A DNA stretch of 64,000 bases from Urophycis tenuis (taxonomy: Eukaryota > Chordata > Actinopteri > Gadiformes > Phycidae): NCBI GenBank assembly GCA_036785325.1, contig JAXIVH010000010.1, positions 8,085,907 to 8,149,906 of the forward strand. Direction: 5' to 3'. Under the pieces are notes generated by a model. The model did not search any database, was not told the DNA's origin, and saw nothing but the letters and a program-made list of their open reading frames with translations. The position numbers and the translations under genes were made by a program. Of the stretch, positions 22,310 to 33,716 are shown piece by piece (positions within the stretch are counted from its first letter, which is position 1; each line of letters opens with the position of its first letter).

Positions 22310-23190
22310 TTGTCAAACATTGATTTCCATATGGGTGGGATTGCTGTCCCATGTTTGGTGGACACTGGTTCTATGGGGTCTACAGACACTGAGAGCTTCT
22401 TTTTAAAGCAGTTCGCACCCTGGGGCGATGATCGCCTCCACTCTTGTAACTGGCTACAGCTTCGGGCAGCTAATGGTCTCGCTATTCCATATGTTGGTTA
22501 TCTGGAGCTTGATGTGGCATTATGCGGCAAAGTGGTCCCCTGCTGCGGGATCCTAGTGGTAAATGATCCTCTTGGTGCAGCTCCCTTGGTCCCTGGTATC
22601 TTGGGGATGAATGTCATTCGGCGGTGCTACAGAGAGCTCTTTGGCGCTCACGGCCCTTCCCTTATTGAACTGCCCGCAGAGGCTCAGGCCCCAGGCCCAG
22701 TTATTGAGGCCCTGCAGAAGTGTCACCAGGCCACCGATCCTCCGCTGAAAACCCCTACTGGTACAGTTAGGGTGCGTGGTACACAAACTGTGCGCATACC
22801 TGGGGGTGTTATGAAATTGGTTGCTAGCACCTGCCCTGAACATCTTTCTGGTGAGGCCATGCTCTTTGAGCCACCAGAGTCTGGCCTGCCAGCTGGGCTG
22901 CTCGCATCCCCATGTCTCGTCCAGGTCATTAGAGGTACAGCCTATATTCCGGTGGTCAATGTAGGGACCACCGAAGTTCTCCTCTATCCTCGTACTGGCC
23001 TTGGTGTTTTGAGCAGTGCTCAGGTTGTCAGTCTACCTACTGGAGTCACTGAGGTGAGGTCTGTCACAGCGACTGTTTCTTCCCAGTCGACAGTTGGTCC
23101 TGTGCACAGTGAGATAGAAACAGTGGATTTGTCTGTGCTGTCAGAACCAGATCAGATTGAGGTTAGGTTAGATCACTATTGCAGAAATAC
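22310..23190 (+). pseudogene. Ty3/gypsy protease and linker
   Basis: A retropepsin-like domain carries VPCLVDTGSMGS, with the catalytic DTG, about 20 residues in. Downstream are GYLELDVALCGKVVPCCGIL and PGILGMNVIRRC, typical of aspartic proteases of this gypsy lineage. A long linker follows. A frameshift near 23185 puts the RT in another frame. Confidence 0.7.
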
Positions 23191-24411
23191 AGCTCAGTCT
23201 TTTCTGCCCATGATGGTGATCTCGGTTGTACAAATCTCCTCTCACATGACATTCCATTGCTTGATGACGTCCCAGTTCGACAGAGGTACAGACGCATTCC
23301 TCCAACTGAATATGAGGAGGTAAAAGCTCATATCAATCAGCTTCTGGAGGCTCAGGTGATTAGGGAGGGCAGTAGTCCTTTTGCTTCCCCTATTGTCTTG
23401 GTTCGAAAGAAAGACGGGAGTCTGAGAATATGTGTGGACTACCGCCTGTTGAACAGCAAGACGAGGAAGGACGCGTTTCCTTTGCCTTGTATTGAGGAGA
23501 GCCTTGACGTGCTCTCTGGTGCTCGCTGGTTCTTCACATTAGATTTGGCCAGTGGTTATAATCAGGTCCCAGTTTCTGAGTCAGACAAGCCAAAAACTGC
23601 ATTTTGTACACCTTTGTCTTTTGAATGGAACCGGATGCCATTTGGGCTGTGTAATGCCCCAAGCACCTTTCAGAGGTTGATGCAGAGGATGTTTGGTGAA
23701 CAGCATGGTCATTCACTGCTTCTCTATCTTGATGACATTGTTGTGTTCTCCTCCTCAGTCACTCAGCATGTGCAAAGACTGGAAGTAGTCCTTGGCCAGC
23801 TCCAAAAGGAGGGTCTGAAGGCTAAATCGGGCAAGTGTGCCTTTTTCCAGCAGGAGGTTAACTATCTAGGGCATGTCATCTCAGCCGAGGGTGTCTCCAC
23901 CAGCCCAGCTAAAATCGAAGCAGTAGCTAAGTGGCCACGTCCCCAACAGGTGTCTGAGCTACGCTCTTTCTTGGGGTTTGCTAGTTACTATAGGCGCTTT
24001 GTTGATGGGTTCGCCACGTTGGCTGGCCCTCTGCATAAGCTGGTTGCAGAACTCGCTGGTACCAGGTCAAAGAGAGGGTCAGGAAAGGCTCTCGGCTCGC
24101 CATGGACACCTCAATGTGAGCAGAGCTTTGAGGCCTTGAAGGAGAAGCTGACTTCTGCTCCAGTGTTGGCTTATGCTGACTTTTCACAGCCATGGCTTGG
24201 GGGCGGTCCTCTCACAAGAAACTGAGGGCGCTGTAAGGCCTATAGCATACGCTAGCAGAGGCCTTCGACCCCCAGAGCGCAACATGACCAATTACAGTTC
24301 AATGAAGTTGGAATTTCTGCCACTCAAATGGGCCATGAGTGAGAAGTTTCGAGAGTACCTGTTGGGGCATAAGTACGTGGTGTTTACAGATAACAACCCA
24401 TTGAGCTACCT
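23179..24411 (+). pseudogene. Ty3/gypsy reverse transcriptase and partial RNase H
   Basis: The RT is well preserved: SPIVLVRKKDGSLRICVDYR, FTLDLASGYNQVPV with the first catalytic Asp, MPFGLCNAPSTFQRLM, and LLYLDDIVVFS with the DD pair. The thumb/connection has SFLGFASYYRRFVDGFA. A deletion and frameshift near 24190 remove the first RNase H Asp region. GLGAVLSQE and FTDNNPLSYLK follow. The frame ends at about 24411, where unrelated repeat sequence begins; integrase and 3' LTR are absent. Confidence 0.8.
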
Positions 24412-25990
24412 TAAAGTGATGGTTCGGAGTAAAATTCACCCTGAGGTAATTTCCACCAATAATCCAGCCAAATACCCCCTCAGATGCATTTTTAGCGACG
24501 GTCAATATTTATCAAGTTTAGGGGTATCAGCCGAATGGCTTAGTATTGGAGTGTCCGGTACAATGTGTCTATCTCGTAAATTACCCCACTAATAATGCAT
24601 GGATTGTTACCCAACTTCTGTAGTAGTACATATATGGTCTGTACTCACAAAACGAGGCATTTTAAAGTTTGTAAGTACACCAGGAGTTTATTTAAAAGAG
24701 CACTTTTCTGATAGCTTCAACTCGCTGTTGTTAAGGCTACCGCTGGGTCGACGTCTCTTCCGTCTTTCCGGATAAGTTCGTAAAAGTCCTCTTCAAAATT
24801 CACAAGTGTAAGAAAAAGTTAGCGAATTCAACACTCCATCTAATTTCAAGTATCTTCCCCTTAATCTTGTCCCACCACTAGTCATGACATAACTTCTGGT
24901 TCTGGTTCTAGATTAAGGGGAAGAACCCTCATGCTACCCTTTCAGTTTTTAGTCTGTGAAAATATTTTGGTGTAAGCCCAGCATTAGTTAAAACCAGACT
25001 CAGACAATAATAAGAAAATATTGTGACAGAAAATATTGTGGTTTGACACTATAATGTATAAAAAATGATTGATTGATTGCTATAGCTGTCAATTTTAGTC
25101 CATGAGTTCATAGTTACGTGCTTTATTTGTTAACTGCAATCAAGGAATATGACTCCTTTGTACTATGCATGAGAGGAGATGCTGTGAGATTTGTGGACTT
25201 CTATGTAGTGTCCGCTGATAATGTAGTGGGCTGGTCTGGATAGAAAATGCCAGGGCTGAATTTTTGTCCCAGTCCACCCCTGGGCTCATGTAATGTAGTC
25301 GCTCTCGCTACAGAACAGAATTGTAGTTCTTCCTGGTTATGGTTAGGGTTGGAAATTTGGGTTTCTAAAAGCGTAGATAAACTGAATATACAGAATATCT
25401 AGTATAGCTAAACTTAAAATCACACAATATCAAGATGATCTACATAAATACAAAGTAAAGATGTTGGTTTATTTGTTATATTTTAGCCAAATGAGGAGTT
25501 TAACGCCACAACTCCGCCCACAGGAGCTCTTCTGTGAACACGTCACTCAACGGCGTGTGTGTGTGTGCATATCAGGGGAAGCGGGAGACGGGGTGTGTGA
25601 GGTGGGGCTCATGTAATGTAGTCGCTCTCGCGACTAACCACACCGCGGTTAGGTTTGTCTTGTTCTGGGTTTTATTTTTTCTTGTGACTTCCTGTTTTAT
25701 TTTGGAAATTAACTCTCCTCTCGTTTCAGATCACTTGACCTAGTTTTGGAAAACGCTCTCTTGGGTCGTAATAGAGGGTCAGTACAAACGATCTATATGG
25801 GCGTTTGGATTGGAGGACATGTTGTTGTAGAAACGTACGGCTTTATGTAACACTGTGTCAATTGCGAACGGAATATTTTAGGTGTGCCAGGGTCACGTTT
25901 GGGTGGCCCAGGCACACCCTGGCACACCCGTGGCTACGCCACTGGACTCTTGTATAATATGAACTGGTGTGAGTTGTGTTGTTGGTCGTG
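24412..25990. other. Unidentified repeat-rich sequence, no gene
   Basis: From gtgatggttcggagtaaaat (24411) onwards the gypsy coding sequence is replaced by non-coding DNA. It includes a hairpin (24853-24924), a 27-bp direct repeat (25282-25308 and 25605-25631), and a short inverted gtgtgccagggt motif near 25884-25930. Several boundaries suggest stacked non-autonomous elements, but I cannot assign families. Confidence 0.5.
24853..24924. repeat. Inverted repeat / hairpin
   Basis: Perfect 15-nt arms tcttccccttaatct (24853-24867) and agattaaggggaaga (24910-24924) flank a 42-nt spacer. Confidence 0.85.
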
Positions 25991-26105
25991 TTGATTGTTA
26001 TTACACACCTACGAAAGTTATTCATTTCCTTACTGTTTTAATCTGTATCTACTCTCTATTGAGTTAGTGTCAACAAACCCCACCACTACTACTCTGTCCG
26101 CCGTC

Positions 26106-26249
26106 ATGTTGACCGCCGAATTTGAAGCGGTAGCCAACCACTGGAGAACAAAGGGGTTCCTCATGTTTCGACATCGATATGCCCCCATCTTCCTCCTCCT
26201 GGCGCTCTCTGGTCTCATCTACTCGCTGCACAACATTCACACTCTGGAG
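26106..26249 (+). CDS. NXPE3-like gene, exon 1 (N-terminal signal anchor)
   Basis: ATG at 26106 starts MLTAEFEAVANHWRTKG, followed by a hydrophobic segment (IFLLLALSGLIYSL, about residues 26-39) expected to be a type II signal anchor or signal peptide. The exon ends at HTLE with a gtgagt donor, in phase 0. This matches the phase of the exon at 36241, which begins NLSSHTAST. NXPE proteins are secreted or Golgi-lumenal glycoproteins with an immunoglobulin-like neurexophilin domain and a PC-esterase domain; their substrates are poorly known. An in-frame ATG at 25995 would add 37 residues but lacks a hydrophobic start typical for the family. The intron to exon 2 is about 10 kb and full of transposons. 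Confidence 0.6.
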
Positions 26250-26301
26250 GTGAGTGTTGCATTCAGCCATACTGTGCGTGTGTGTGTGAGAAAGTAATAC
26301 T

Positions 26302-26331
26302 AATTATTATTATTATTATTATTATTATTAA
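26302..26331. repeat. (ATT)n microsatellite
   Basis: About ten ATT units lie at the 3' side of an L2 copy and may be part of its tail. Confidence 0.9.
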
Positions 26332-26656
26332 GTATCAATTTTACATTTAGATTTACATTTAACTTCAACTTTCTCTTTATTTGTCATTGCACAAGAAACA
26401 CAGTGATTTTTGGCAGTGAAATGTCGTTGCTATAGGCTTCCGGGAGACACAGAGATAAACAATATTTAAATAGATCTATAAAAATATAAATATGATCAAC
26501 ATAATAATAAAGTGCAAAAGAACTGAATAATAATAATAAAATAATCCTAAAAAATGTCAGTGTAGGAATAAAAATGTATTAAGAATATTGTAGCAGCAGG
26601 GTGGAGATTATTGCACACATCCATAGAAAAATATTGCACTGAAATGGGTGGGGGGG

Positions 26657-28663
26657 TTATTTTGTATTCAGCAGTCTGATGGCTAGGGGGAAATAACTTT
26701 TACTGAATCTGGCTGTTCTGCAGCGAATGCTGCGGAACCTTCTACCAGACACCAGCCGGGAGACCAGTCCTTGGTGGGGGTGGGTGGGGTCGGAGAGGAT
26801 CCGGTGAGCTCTGGACAAAAAGCGGCTGTCTGCTATGTCTTGGATGGGGGGGAGCGGGGTCCCAATGATCTTCTCCGCTGTCCTCACCACTCTCTGCAGA
26901 GGCTTCCAGTCAGAGGCTATGCAGCTCCCAGACCAGACAGAGATGCAGCTGGTCAGTAAGCTCTCGATGGACCCTCTGTAGAAGGTGGTGAGGATGGGGG
27001 GGGGGGGAGGGAGGCTCTCCTCAGCCACCGCAGGAAGTGTAGGCGCTGCTGTGCCTTCTTCGCCAGGGAGGAGGTGTGGAGTGACCAGCTGAGGTTGTCA
27101 GAGATGTGCACCCCCAGGAACTTGGTGCTTCTCACAACTTCCACAGCTGTGTTGTTGATGAGCCCTGGGGGGAGCTGGTGTTCAGGGAGATGACATTGGA
27201 GGTGTTGTTACCCACGCGGACAGACTGGGTTCTGTCGGTAAGAAAGTCCAGCAACTAGTTACACAGGGGGGTATTGAGGCCCAGGGGCTCCAATTTGCAT
27301 ACCAAGTCCTGGGGGATGATCGTATTGAATGCTGAGCTGAAATCCAGGAACAGCATCCGTACGTGGGTGTTCTTCTCCTCCAGGTGCTCCAGGCTCAGAT
27401 TGAGAGCAGTGGAGATGACATCATCAGGGGGGCAGTGAGGGGTTAGGTGCCCTTGAGCAACGCACCTAACCCCTCACTGCTCTCCGAGCGCCGCTGTTGC
27501 AGGGAGCTCACTGCATCGGGTTTAAGTGTGTGCTTCACCTCACTGTGTGCCTCACCATCACTGTGTTCTGAGTGTTTCACTAATTCACGATTGGGTTAAA
27601 TGCAGAGACCAAATTTCCCTCACGGGATCAAAAGAGTAAAAAAAAAGAAAAAGGAGCGGTTGGACTGGTATGCAAACTGGGCCGGGTCGAATAATGGGGG
27701 GAGTAAGGACATGATATGGTCCTTGACAATCCTCTCGAAGCACTTCATGATGGTGGATGTGAGTGCGACGGGGCGAAAGTCGTTAAGGTATGTGATGGCA
27801 GATTTCTTGGGCACCGGAATTATTGTGGCTGACTTGAAACACGGGGGGACGACAGCCTGGTTCAGTGAGGTGTTAAAGATGTTTGTGAGCACGTGGGCCA
27901 GCTGGTCTGCACATTCCTTGATCAGCCGTCATGGAATATTGTCAGGGCCTGCAGCTTTCCGTGCGTTGACCTTCCTCAATGCGCTCCGCACATCAGTGGT
28001 TTCGAGCCTGAGTGTCTGTTCATCAGGATGGGGGGTGGCTTTCATTGCAGGGTTGTTATTCAGTGCTTCAAACCTTCCGAAGAAGTCATTGAGCTCATTA
28101 AGGAAGCTGATTTCATCCTGGCAGGGTGTGGGTGTGACTTTGTAGTCAGTGACAGTCTGGATGCCCTGCCACAGTCGTCTGATGTTGCTGAGGTCCTGGA
28201 AGAAGCCTTGTTTCTTCTGACTGTGGGCTCGCTTTGCTACCCTGATGGCACGGTTCAGGTTGGCCCTTGCTGATCTGAGTGCCGTCTCATCACCAGTTTT
28301 GAACGCAGCATTGCGCTCCCTCAGTCTCACACGCACGTCCTTAGTCATCCAAGGTTTCTGATTTGCCCGAGTGATGATTGTCTTGGTAACTGTAACTCCT
28401 TCAATGCACCACTGAATATAGTCCATCACAGATGCAGCATACTCCTCTACATTGGTGTGTTGGTTGACTGTTGCAGCCTCTCTGAACATGCTACATTCAG
28501 TGCACTCAAAACAGTCCTGCAGTGCAGACATAGCTCCTACAGGCCACACTTTCACCTTCTTCACAGCAGGCTTTTTTTTGGTGAGCAGGGGCTGGTATGC
28601 AGGAATCAGCATGACAGAGAGGTGGTCTGAGGAGCCCAGGTGGGTGATGTTTGTGTAAACCAA
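26657..28663 (-). pseudogene. L2-like LINE ORF2, linker, RT and C-terminus
   Basis: From the 5' side: HLGSSDHLSVMLIPAYQPLL and a helical linker with KAAGPDNIP (27929-28663). Next is the RT start, PCFKSATIIPVPKK with ALTSTIMKCFERIVK (27620-27892). The central RT (27140-27430) is present only as frames with stops. The C-terminal domain follows: FYRGSIESLLTSCISVWSG, VRTAEKIIGTPLPPI, RFSKSYFPLAIRLLN (26657-27028). Frameshifts and the SINE insertion make it inactive. Confidence 0.75.
27428..27650 (+). mobile_element. SINE-like insertion
   Basis: A block starting near ggcagtgaggggttaggtgc and ending with gggttaaatgcagagaccaa, a T/A-rich tail, and an A-rich run (27637-27651) interrupts the LINE reading frame. 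The 3' segment resembles the conserved end of several fish SINEs. I cannot define a clear A/B-box head or target duplication. Confidence 0.5.
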
Positions 28664-29388
28664 GGGCCCATCCACACGGAGACGATTTTCGAGTGAAACC
28701 GCAAATGTCTTGTGCGTTTAGGTCGAGCGTAAAGACAGAGACGGAGTTTTCGGTCGCTGAAACCGCACTTTTTTTAAACCAGGTCCCAGGGTGGAAAAGT
28801 CGAAAATGTTTCAGGTTTTGGCTTCGTGAGACGACGAGTCGGAGTGAAATAAATGTGGAGGATATGCCTTTAGAATGACTCTATAAATAAAATAAATAAT
28901 AAATATGGTTATTTATCTCCTTTTGGATTGTCTCCACAAATTAACCATTTAATGGGTGGGTAAGAGAAAACGCGCCGACCTAACATCGCACAACATTGAA
29001 TATATATTCCAAAATTGATAATTTATAGTCTATCTGATTTCTAATCAGTGCAAACTAGTTTACATGTTGGGACGCCAGGATCCGAGAGAGGAAGATGTTG
29101 GATGATGAATTGACTGCCTGTGTTTGACTTATCGACTGTCGAGTGGTTTAGGTAGTTTCATGTTGTTTGGGATCTGTCACTTCTGCAACATGAAACTGTT
29201 TTTCGGTGGATTTCTGTAGCTGAAACAGCGCCACACACAGGCCAGGAATATGTACTACAGCGTTTCTAGAGCTAGATGCGTTTCAGCAATGACTCCGTCG
29301 TTACGGAGAAATGTCTGGCCCCCCTGCCGAGACAAATGGAGGGGGGGACAGATCGTTTTCGAAATCTGGCTTCGTGTGGATGGGGCCC
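28664..29388. mobile_element. Short DNA transposon with GGGCCCATCCACACG termini
   Basis: The 725-bp insert has termini GGGCCCATCCACACGGAG and, reversed, GGGCCCCATCCACACGAAG. It breaks the LINE between its endonuclease and the linker, and the LINE frame resumes on the other side. Flanks allow a target duplication of 3-4 bp (ttg/cttg), which I cannot resolve. No protein-coding capacity is seen. Confidence 0.7.
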
Positions 29389-29917
29389 AAGTCCAATGTG
29401 TTCTTCCCTCTGGTAGCAAAATCCACATGCTGATAAAAACTGGGAAGCACAGTCTTCATGTTGGCCTGGTTAAAGTCCCCAACAACAATAAAGACGGCCT
29501 CCGGGTGTGTGGTTTGCATGTCATTGATGGCACGGTAGAGAACACTCAGGGCTTGTTTTGTGTCAGCGCTGGGTGGAATGTAAACAGCAACAATGGTGAC
29601 GCTGGTGAATTCTCGGGGCAGGTAGAAAGGTCTGCATCTCACAATCATAAAACTATGTCCGCAGAGCAATTAATGGAGACCAGTGTAGCGTTATTACACC
29701 AGCTGTTATTTGTGTAGATGCAGACACCTCCCCCCCGGGTTTTACCTGTGAGAGCATGGCTCCTGTCGGATCTGAATGTTGTTAGCCCGTCCAGGCTAAT
29801 GGCGGTGTCAGGGACAGATGAGTTGAGCCACATCTCGGTGAGAATGAAAATGCAGCAGTTTCTTGTCTCCCTTTTGGTGTTTAAGTCCAGCTTCAGGTAG
29901 TCCGGTTTGTTTTCCAC
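29301..29917 (-). pseudogene. L2-like LINE endonuclease domain
   Basis: Part one (29645-29917) has LTEMWLNSSVPD with the catalytic Glu and GKTRGGGVCIYTNNSWC. Part two, in another frame, has FTSVTIVAVYIPPSADT and FIVVGDFNQANM. The frame then runs into the inserted element at 29388. It is the same domain as in 17345-18039 but a clearly different L2 lineage. Confidence 0.75.
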
Positions 29918-30152
29918 GTTTTGTTTTTGGCGACCAGGACTGATGGAAGAGGGGATCGGAACAGGTTAGCTTTAAGCTTAGCTGTAAGTCCGCAAGTTTC
30001 CTCTCACACCGCCTCCGATGTCTCCGCGGGTGGCCTGTTAGGGGAGACTTTGTAAACCTCTGGGTCTGACCGACGTAGCAGAGTGAGGCTGTGTAGAACG
30101 GTCCGTGTCTTCGGGCTTACATGAACCAATTTACCAGATATGCACAACCTAA

Positions 30153-30861
30153 TTGTGAGGGACCGACTTGGTCACCCCGAGTATTGGGATGTGGACTCAC
30201 TGGACTGGACTGTGTGGACAAACACGAGGGGTGACAATTCCGTTGAAAAGTAGTGAGAATTTATTTTCTTCACAAAACTCCAAAATAACTAAAGAAAAAA
30301 TAAATCCAGAATCCAAAATAATAGTAATGGTTTCCAAAACTAGCCATTTTAGCCTTTTTGCAACTTAGCTTAGCATATATTAGCTTAGCATAGCATATTT
30401 AAGCATAGCATAATTTAGCATAGCACAAGTTAGCATAGCATAGGTTAGCATAGCATGGCATACCATCGCATGACATACCTGGTACTGGCCTCACATCAAG
30501 TCAGCACCTACCCTCAGTCAACCCCAACACAGAATGAGGCACCCCTTAAATAAGGGAAGGAATCAGTCCAAATTGGACCAATCAAGGCCAGTTAGGCCAT
30601 ACACCAATCATGGCCAGTTAGGCCATACCACTAATGGGTGAACATTACATGGCAAGGCTACAAACACAATATTCCTAAATGGAAAATAAACCTTGTAGGA
30701 AAAAACAACATCAACATTTCACCAAATAACATATTACCAAATATATATACACTCTTTACACAACATCTAAATATATACAAAACAGCTGTTTACACCCAAT
30801 GCCCCCCGGGCTATTCCATGTGTCCTCTGTCCTGAATGGAACAAAATATTGCCCCCTATTA
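30153..30861. repeat. Possible solo LTR or other repeat with TTAGCATAGCA units
   Basis: The segment starts tgtgagggaccg and ends ccccctattaca, a TG...CA layout. It contains an array of short imperfect repeats of the type ttagcatagca (about 30363-30470). No matching 5-bp flanks are seen, so the LTR reading is only a possibility. No gene. Confidence 0.35.
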
Positions 30862-31319
30862 CAGCTGGAGTACAATTCAATAACAATCAGTTCATGTGTT
30901 AGTGAGAGACAGTGAGAAGGGAGGTGTTCACTTTCTCACACTAATCATGACCTGCCGGTCATATACTGTTCTTACGCAGTTTCGCTTAACTATTGATGCT
31001 GAATACACTGATCTAGATGTCGAAATTAGCGATAATGTGGGAGCCGAAGCAGCCGCCGCCGGACAGGGCGCCGCCGACACCTTTATCCAAAGTGACTTAC
31101 AATAAGTACATTCGTCAGAAGAAGGTGAAACATTTAATTACTGTGGTCTTGTTCTATTGCCTTTCTTGCTGTATCAACAGCAATTAAATGGTTCCAAGTG
31201 CTAGATGAACCATTGCTAGTACACAAGATATCTGGCTATGTGCCAAGTTACAAAGAGCAATTATAAAGTGACAAGACATACATTAACATAACATGTTAAT
31301 ATTTGTTATCCTTAATTAT
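30862..31319. other. No gene; SINE-tail-like segment
   Basis: The segment tttatccaaagtgacttac (about 31082) resembles the conserved tail found at the end of many fish SINEs. Nothing else is recognised. Confidence 0.4.
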
Positions 31320-32157
31320 ATAATTTAGGTAACACTTTATATTAAGGTACACATATTCGTCATTAACTAGGTGCTTACTAATATGCATATAAGTAGCATA
31401 CTAGCCCTTTATTAGTATTTATTAAGCATGTATTAACACCTTATTCTACATAGCCTTATTCTACCTCTATTACGCCATGAATTAAGCTTTTTCCAGATAT
31501 TACCTACTAATTATTGCTTATTAACTGTACATTAATGCATTGTTGTTTCTGAATAATGATGTGAATAACCAGTGAGTTATCGGGGCCTTGTAAAGGGGCA
31601 GTAGCACAAGAATAGTAATTATTCCTTCATCACTCTGAATTAGTATAGTCTATTCCTGTGGAATGCAATGCAAAACTACAAGTGGTAATATTACCCTAAT
31701 AACTATATATTAAATAAATAAAATAAATAAATAAATAAACTAAAATAAATTCGTCTTAAAATATCGTGCTGCAACAACATCATATTTTCTCTTTCTCGGT
31801 AAAAAAAAAAAAAAAAACTGAGTATGAAGAAAAAAAAAAGCGATCCAATCATCACACACAACCGAGCAGACACGTCACTTCCCTTCCACAGTTTTTCGCG
31901 GTCGAAGAAGAGTTTGGAGTCGGATCAGTTTTGGACATTTCTTGTGCTTTGAAAATGGTAAGTTATCTGTTAACTTGTCGTGTGTAATGTTCAAACTCTT
32001 CTATAAATGGCAATTATGATTCTACTGGACAATGATGTTAGCTAGCTAAACATAAGCCCATACCGACCCCTGCTAATGTATTTTATTTGCTGAAGTAGCC
32101 GATGAAGTTCGGTGTTTCCCACATATTTTAGGAGACCTTGGGGGGACCGTCGGGTGT

Positions 32158-32180
32158 GGGGGGGGGGGGGGGGGGGGGGG
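32158..32180. repeat. G23 homopolymer
   Basis: A run of 23 G lies inside the long-TIR element. Its length is probably uncertain in the assembly. Confidence 0.9.
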
Positions 32181-32797
32181 CGTCGCGGTCGATCCGGTGA
32201 TTGCGGAGTAATTTAACCACTGTACAATCCCTGATTTTTGCATTGTGTTTGTGTGTGTGGGAGAGAGAGTGAGAGAGAGTCCGAGTCCAGCAGGAGGACA
32301 GGTTGACTGACAGAGATTAGAAATGTTGAAAAGCTGTTTAAAACAACACATTTATTTTTTGGGGTGAGAAACTATGGCGACATTAAAATGTCTTACACTG
32401 TACGTTGTATTATTGATGTCGAGGGTTACAGTTGTAACCACGGTTCTATGAGTCCCAAATGACCGCCAGAGGCGGTGCTTTAAGCACTGGATAACTCCGC
32501 CCGCGCTAGCGCATGTCGAGTACGAATAAAGCCTGGTTTATGCTTCCGCGTAGGACGTGCGTCGTGATCACGCAATGGCCACGCCGTCGCTCGGACGCCG
32601 TCATGAGCCCGTGATACTTCTGCGTAGGGATTGCGTGGGGTTTACGTCTAAAATGCAAGTCAATGCCACACCGGCAGAGGGCGCTGTCTTTTTTGCGAAG
32701 ACTGACCGACTGGTTGACCCTCTTGCTGAGAGGTATATCGTCGTTAGCATCTGCCTGTTTATTTACCTCCCGGCTTTTCTCCTGGTCACAGTGAGCG

Positions 32798-33100
32798 ATG
32801 GAGTCCAAGACAAGTCTGGAGTTGGAGCTCGAAATCATCGACATCGAGGAAGAAATACTTCTTTTGCAAATGTATGCGCGATATAAACGACAAAGGAGAC
32901 AACGGCGGAGGTGGTCGGTACGCCCTTTAAACATACCGAGGCAGAGGACAGGCGAATTTGTGGCTGTTGTCCGCCCGATGCGAGATCTGGACCCAGAGAC
33001 ACACTTAAAATATTTTTGCATGTCGGCCGAAAGGTTCGACGATCTACTTCGGCGTGTGCAGCCGTTGTTACAACTAGCGCTGGTCATCGTCGTCGTTGTC
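32798..33100 (+). pseudogene. HARBI1-like transposase, N-terminal fragment
   Basis: MESKTSLELELEIIDIEEE is followed by RRRWSVRPLNIPRQRTGEF and HLKYFCMSAERFDDLLRRV, the conserved start of HARBI1-type nucleases. The DDE catalytic region is missing; the frame degenerates after LLRRVQPLL. Confidence 0.7.
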
Positions 33101-33362
33101 CATTGTGGTCATTACATACGGATTACTAACAAGCACAAAAAATGTTCTCAGCCATGGAGGGACACGTAACATATATGTTGGTCGAAACAGTTGTGAACAC
33201 TGCAGGATAGGGTTTGATGGGACTGCCGGTGTGCTAGCGAGAAAGCCAAAACAAAGGCTGACCAAACATTGTATGCTCTTGATTACACACGGATCACTAG
33301 CGAGTGAAAAAAGGTTACATGAAGGCAGAAGTTGCATGTTGTTGCAAGTCGAAGCACGCTAG

Positions 33363-33716
33363 CTAGCCCAAACAAAGGTTGACCAGAGAAATATTTACCT
33401 TGGCAGGAAAATTTGATGAGGTGGGCCGGTGTTTTATGTGAGGGCTCAACCATGAGAGCATTTGGTAAAGGAGGGGGACTTTCTTGCCCCCTGCTTCGCC
33501 GCTGCTTTTAACCATAGTCTTTCGGACACGAGTGTACCGATCCCTCACATTCTTCCACTTCACCCTGCAGACGGACACAGACAACCCGAGGTTACGGGCT
33601 ATCTCCTCCCACAAATTGGTGGCCATTTGATGGTCCTTGTAATTTCGCGAGGACACATCGTAGAGGTTTGCGTGCTTGCTAACCTCGTCAGCCAGACGCT
33701 CTTCATTTTTGTCCAT
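33363..33716 (-). CDS. MADF/Myb-SANT-like protein of the Harbinger element
   Basis: A 117-residue ORF on the minus strand. Residues about 5-75 form a MADF/Myb-like helical DNA-binding domain: NEERLADEVSKHANLYD, YKDHQMATNLWEEIARNLG and VKWKNVRDRYTRVRK. In Harbinger elements this second protein binds TIRs and imports the nuclease. An upstream ATG at 33716 fits the family start. The C-terminus after SWLSPHIKHR may be truncated. Confidence 0.65.
   Translation of the reverse strand: MDKNEERLADEVSKHANLYDVSSRNYKDHQMATNLWEEIARNLGLSVSVCRVKWKNVRDRYTRVRKTMVKSSGEAGGKKVPLLYQMLSWLSPHIKHRPTSSNFPAKVNISLVNLCLG

Larger units (their letters stand above)
26360..30150 (-). mobile_element. L2-like LINE, near full length but interrupted
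   Basis: The 5' end is near 30150 and the 3' end near 26360. It encodes, in several broken frames, an APE endonuclease (29301-29917), linker and RT N-terminus (27929-28660), RT (27620-27892), and the C-terminal domain (26657-27144). Two insertions interrupt it: a SINE-like piece at 27428-27650 and a TIR element at 28664-29388. It lies in intron 1 of the NXPE3-like gene, antisense to it. Confidence 0.75.

Noticed and set aside
30363..30470. CRISPR-like array (ttagcatagca repeats)
   Set aside because: Repeats are short, imperfect and without regular spacers, in a vertebrate genome; it is a simple tandem repeat.
30153..30861. Confident solo LTR
   Set aside because: TG...CA ends are seen but no matching flanks, PBS or partner LTR; kept only as a low-confidence repeat.
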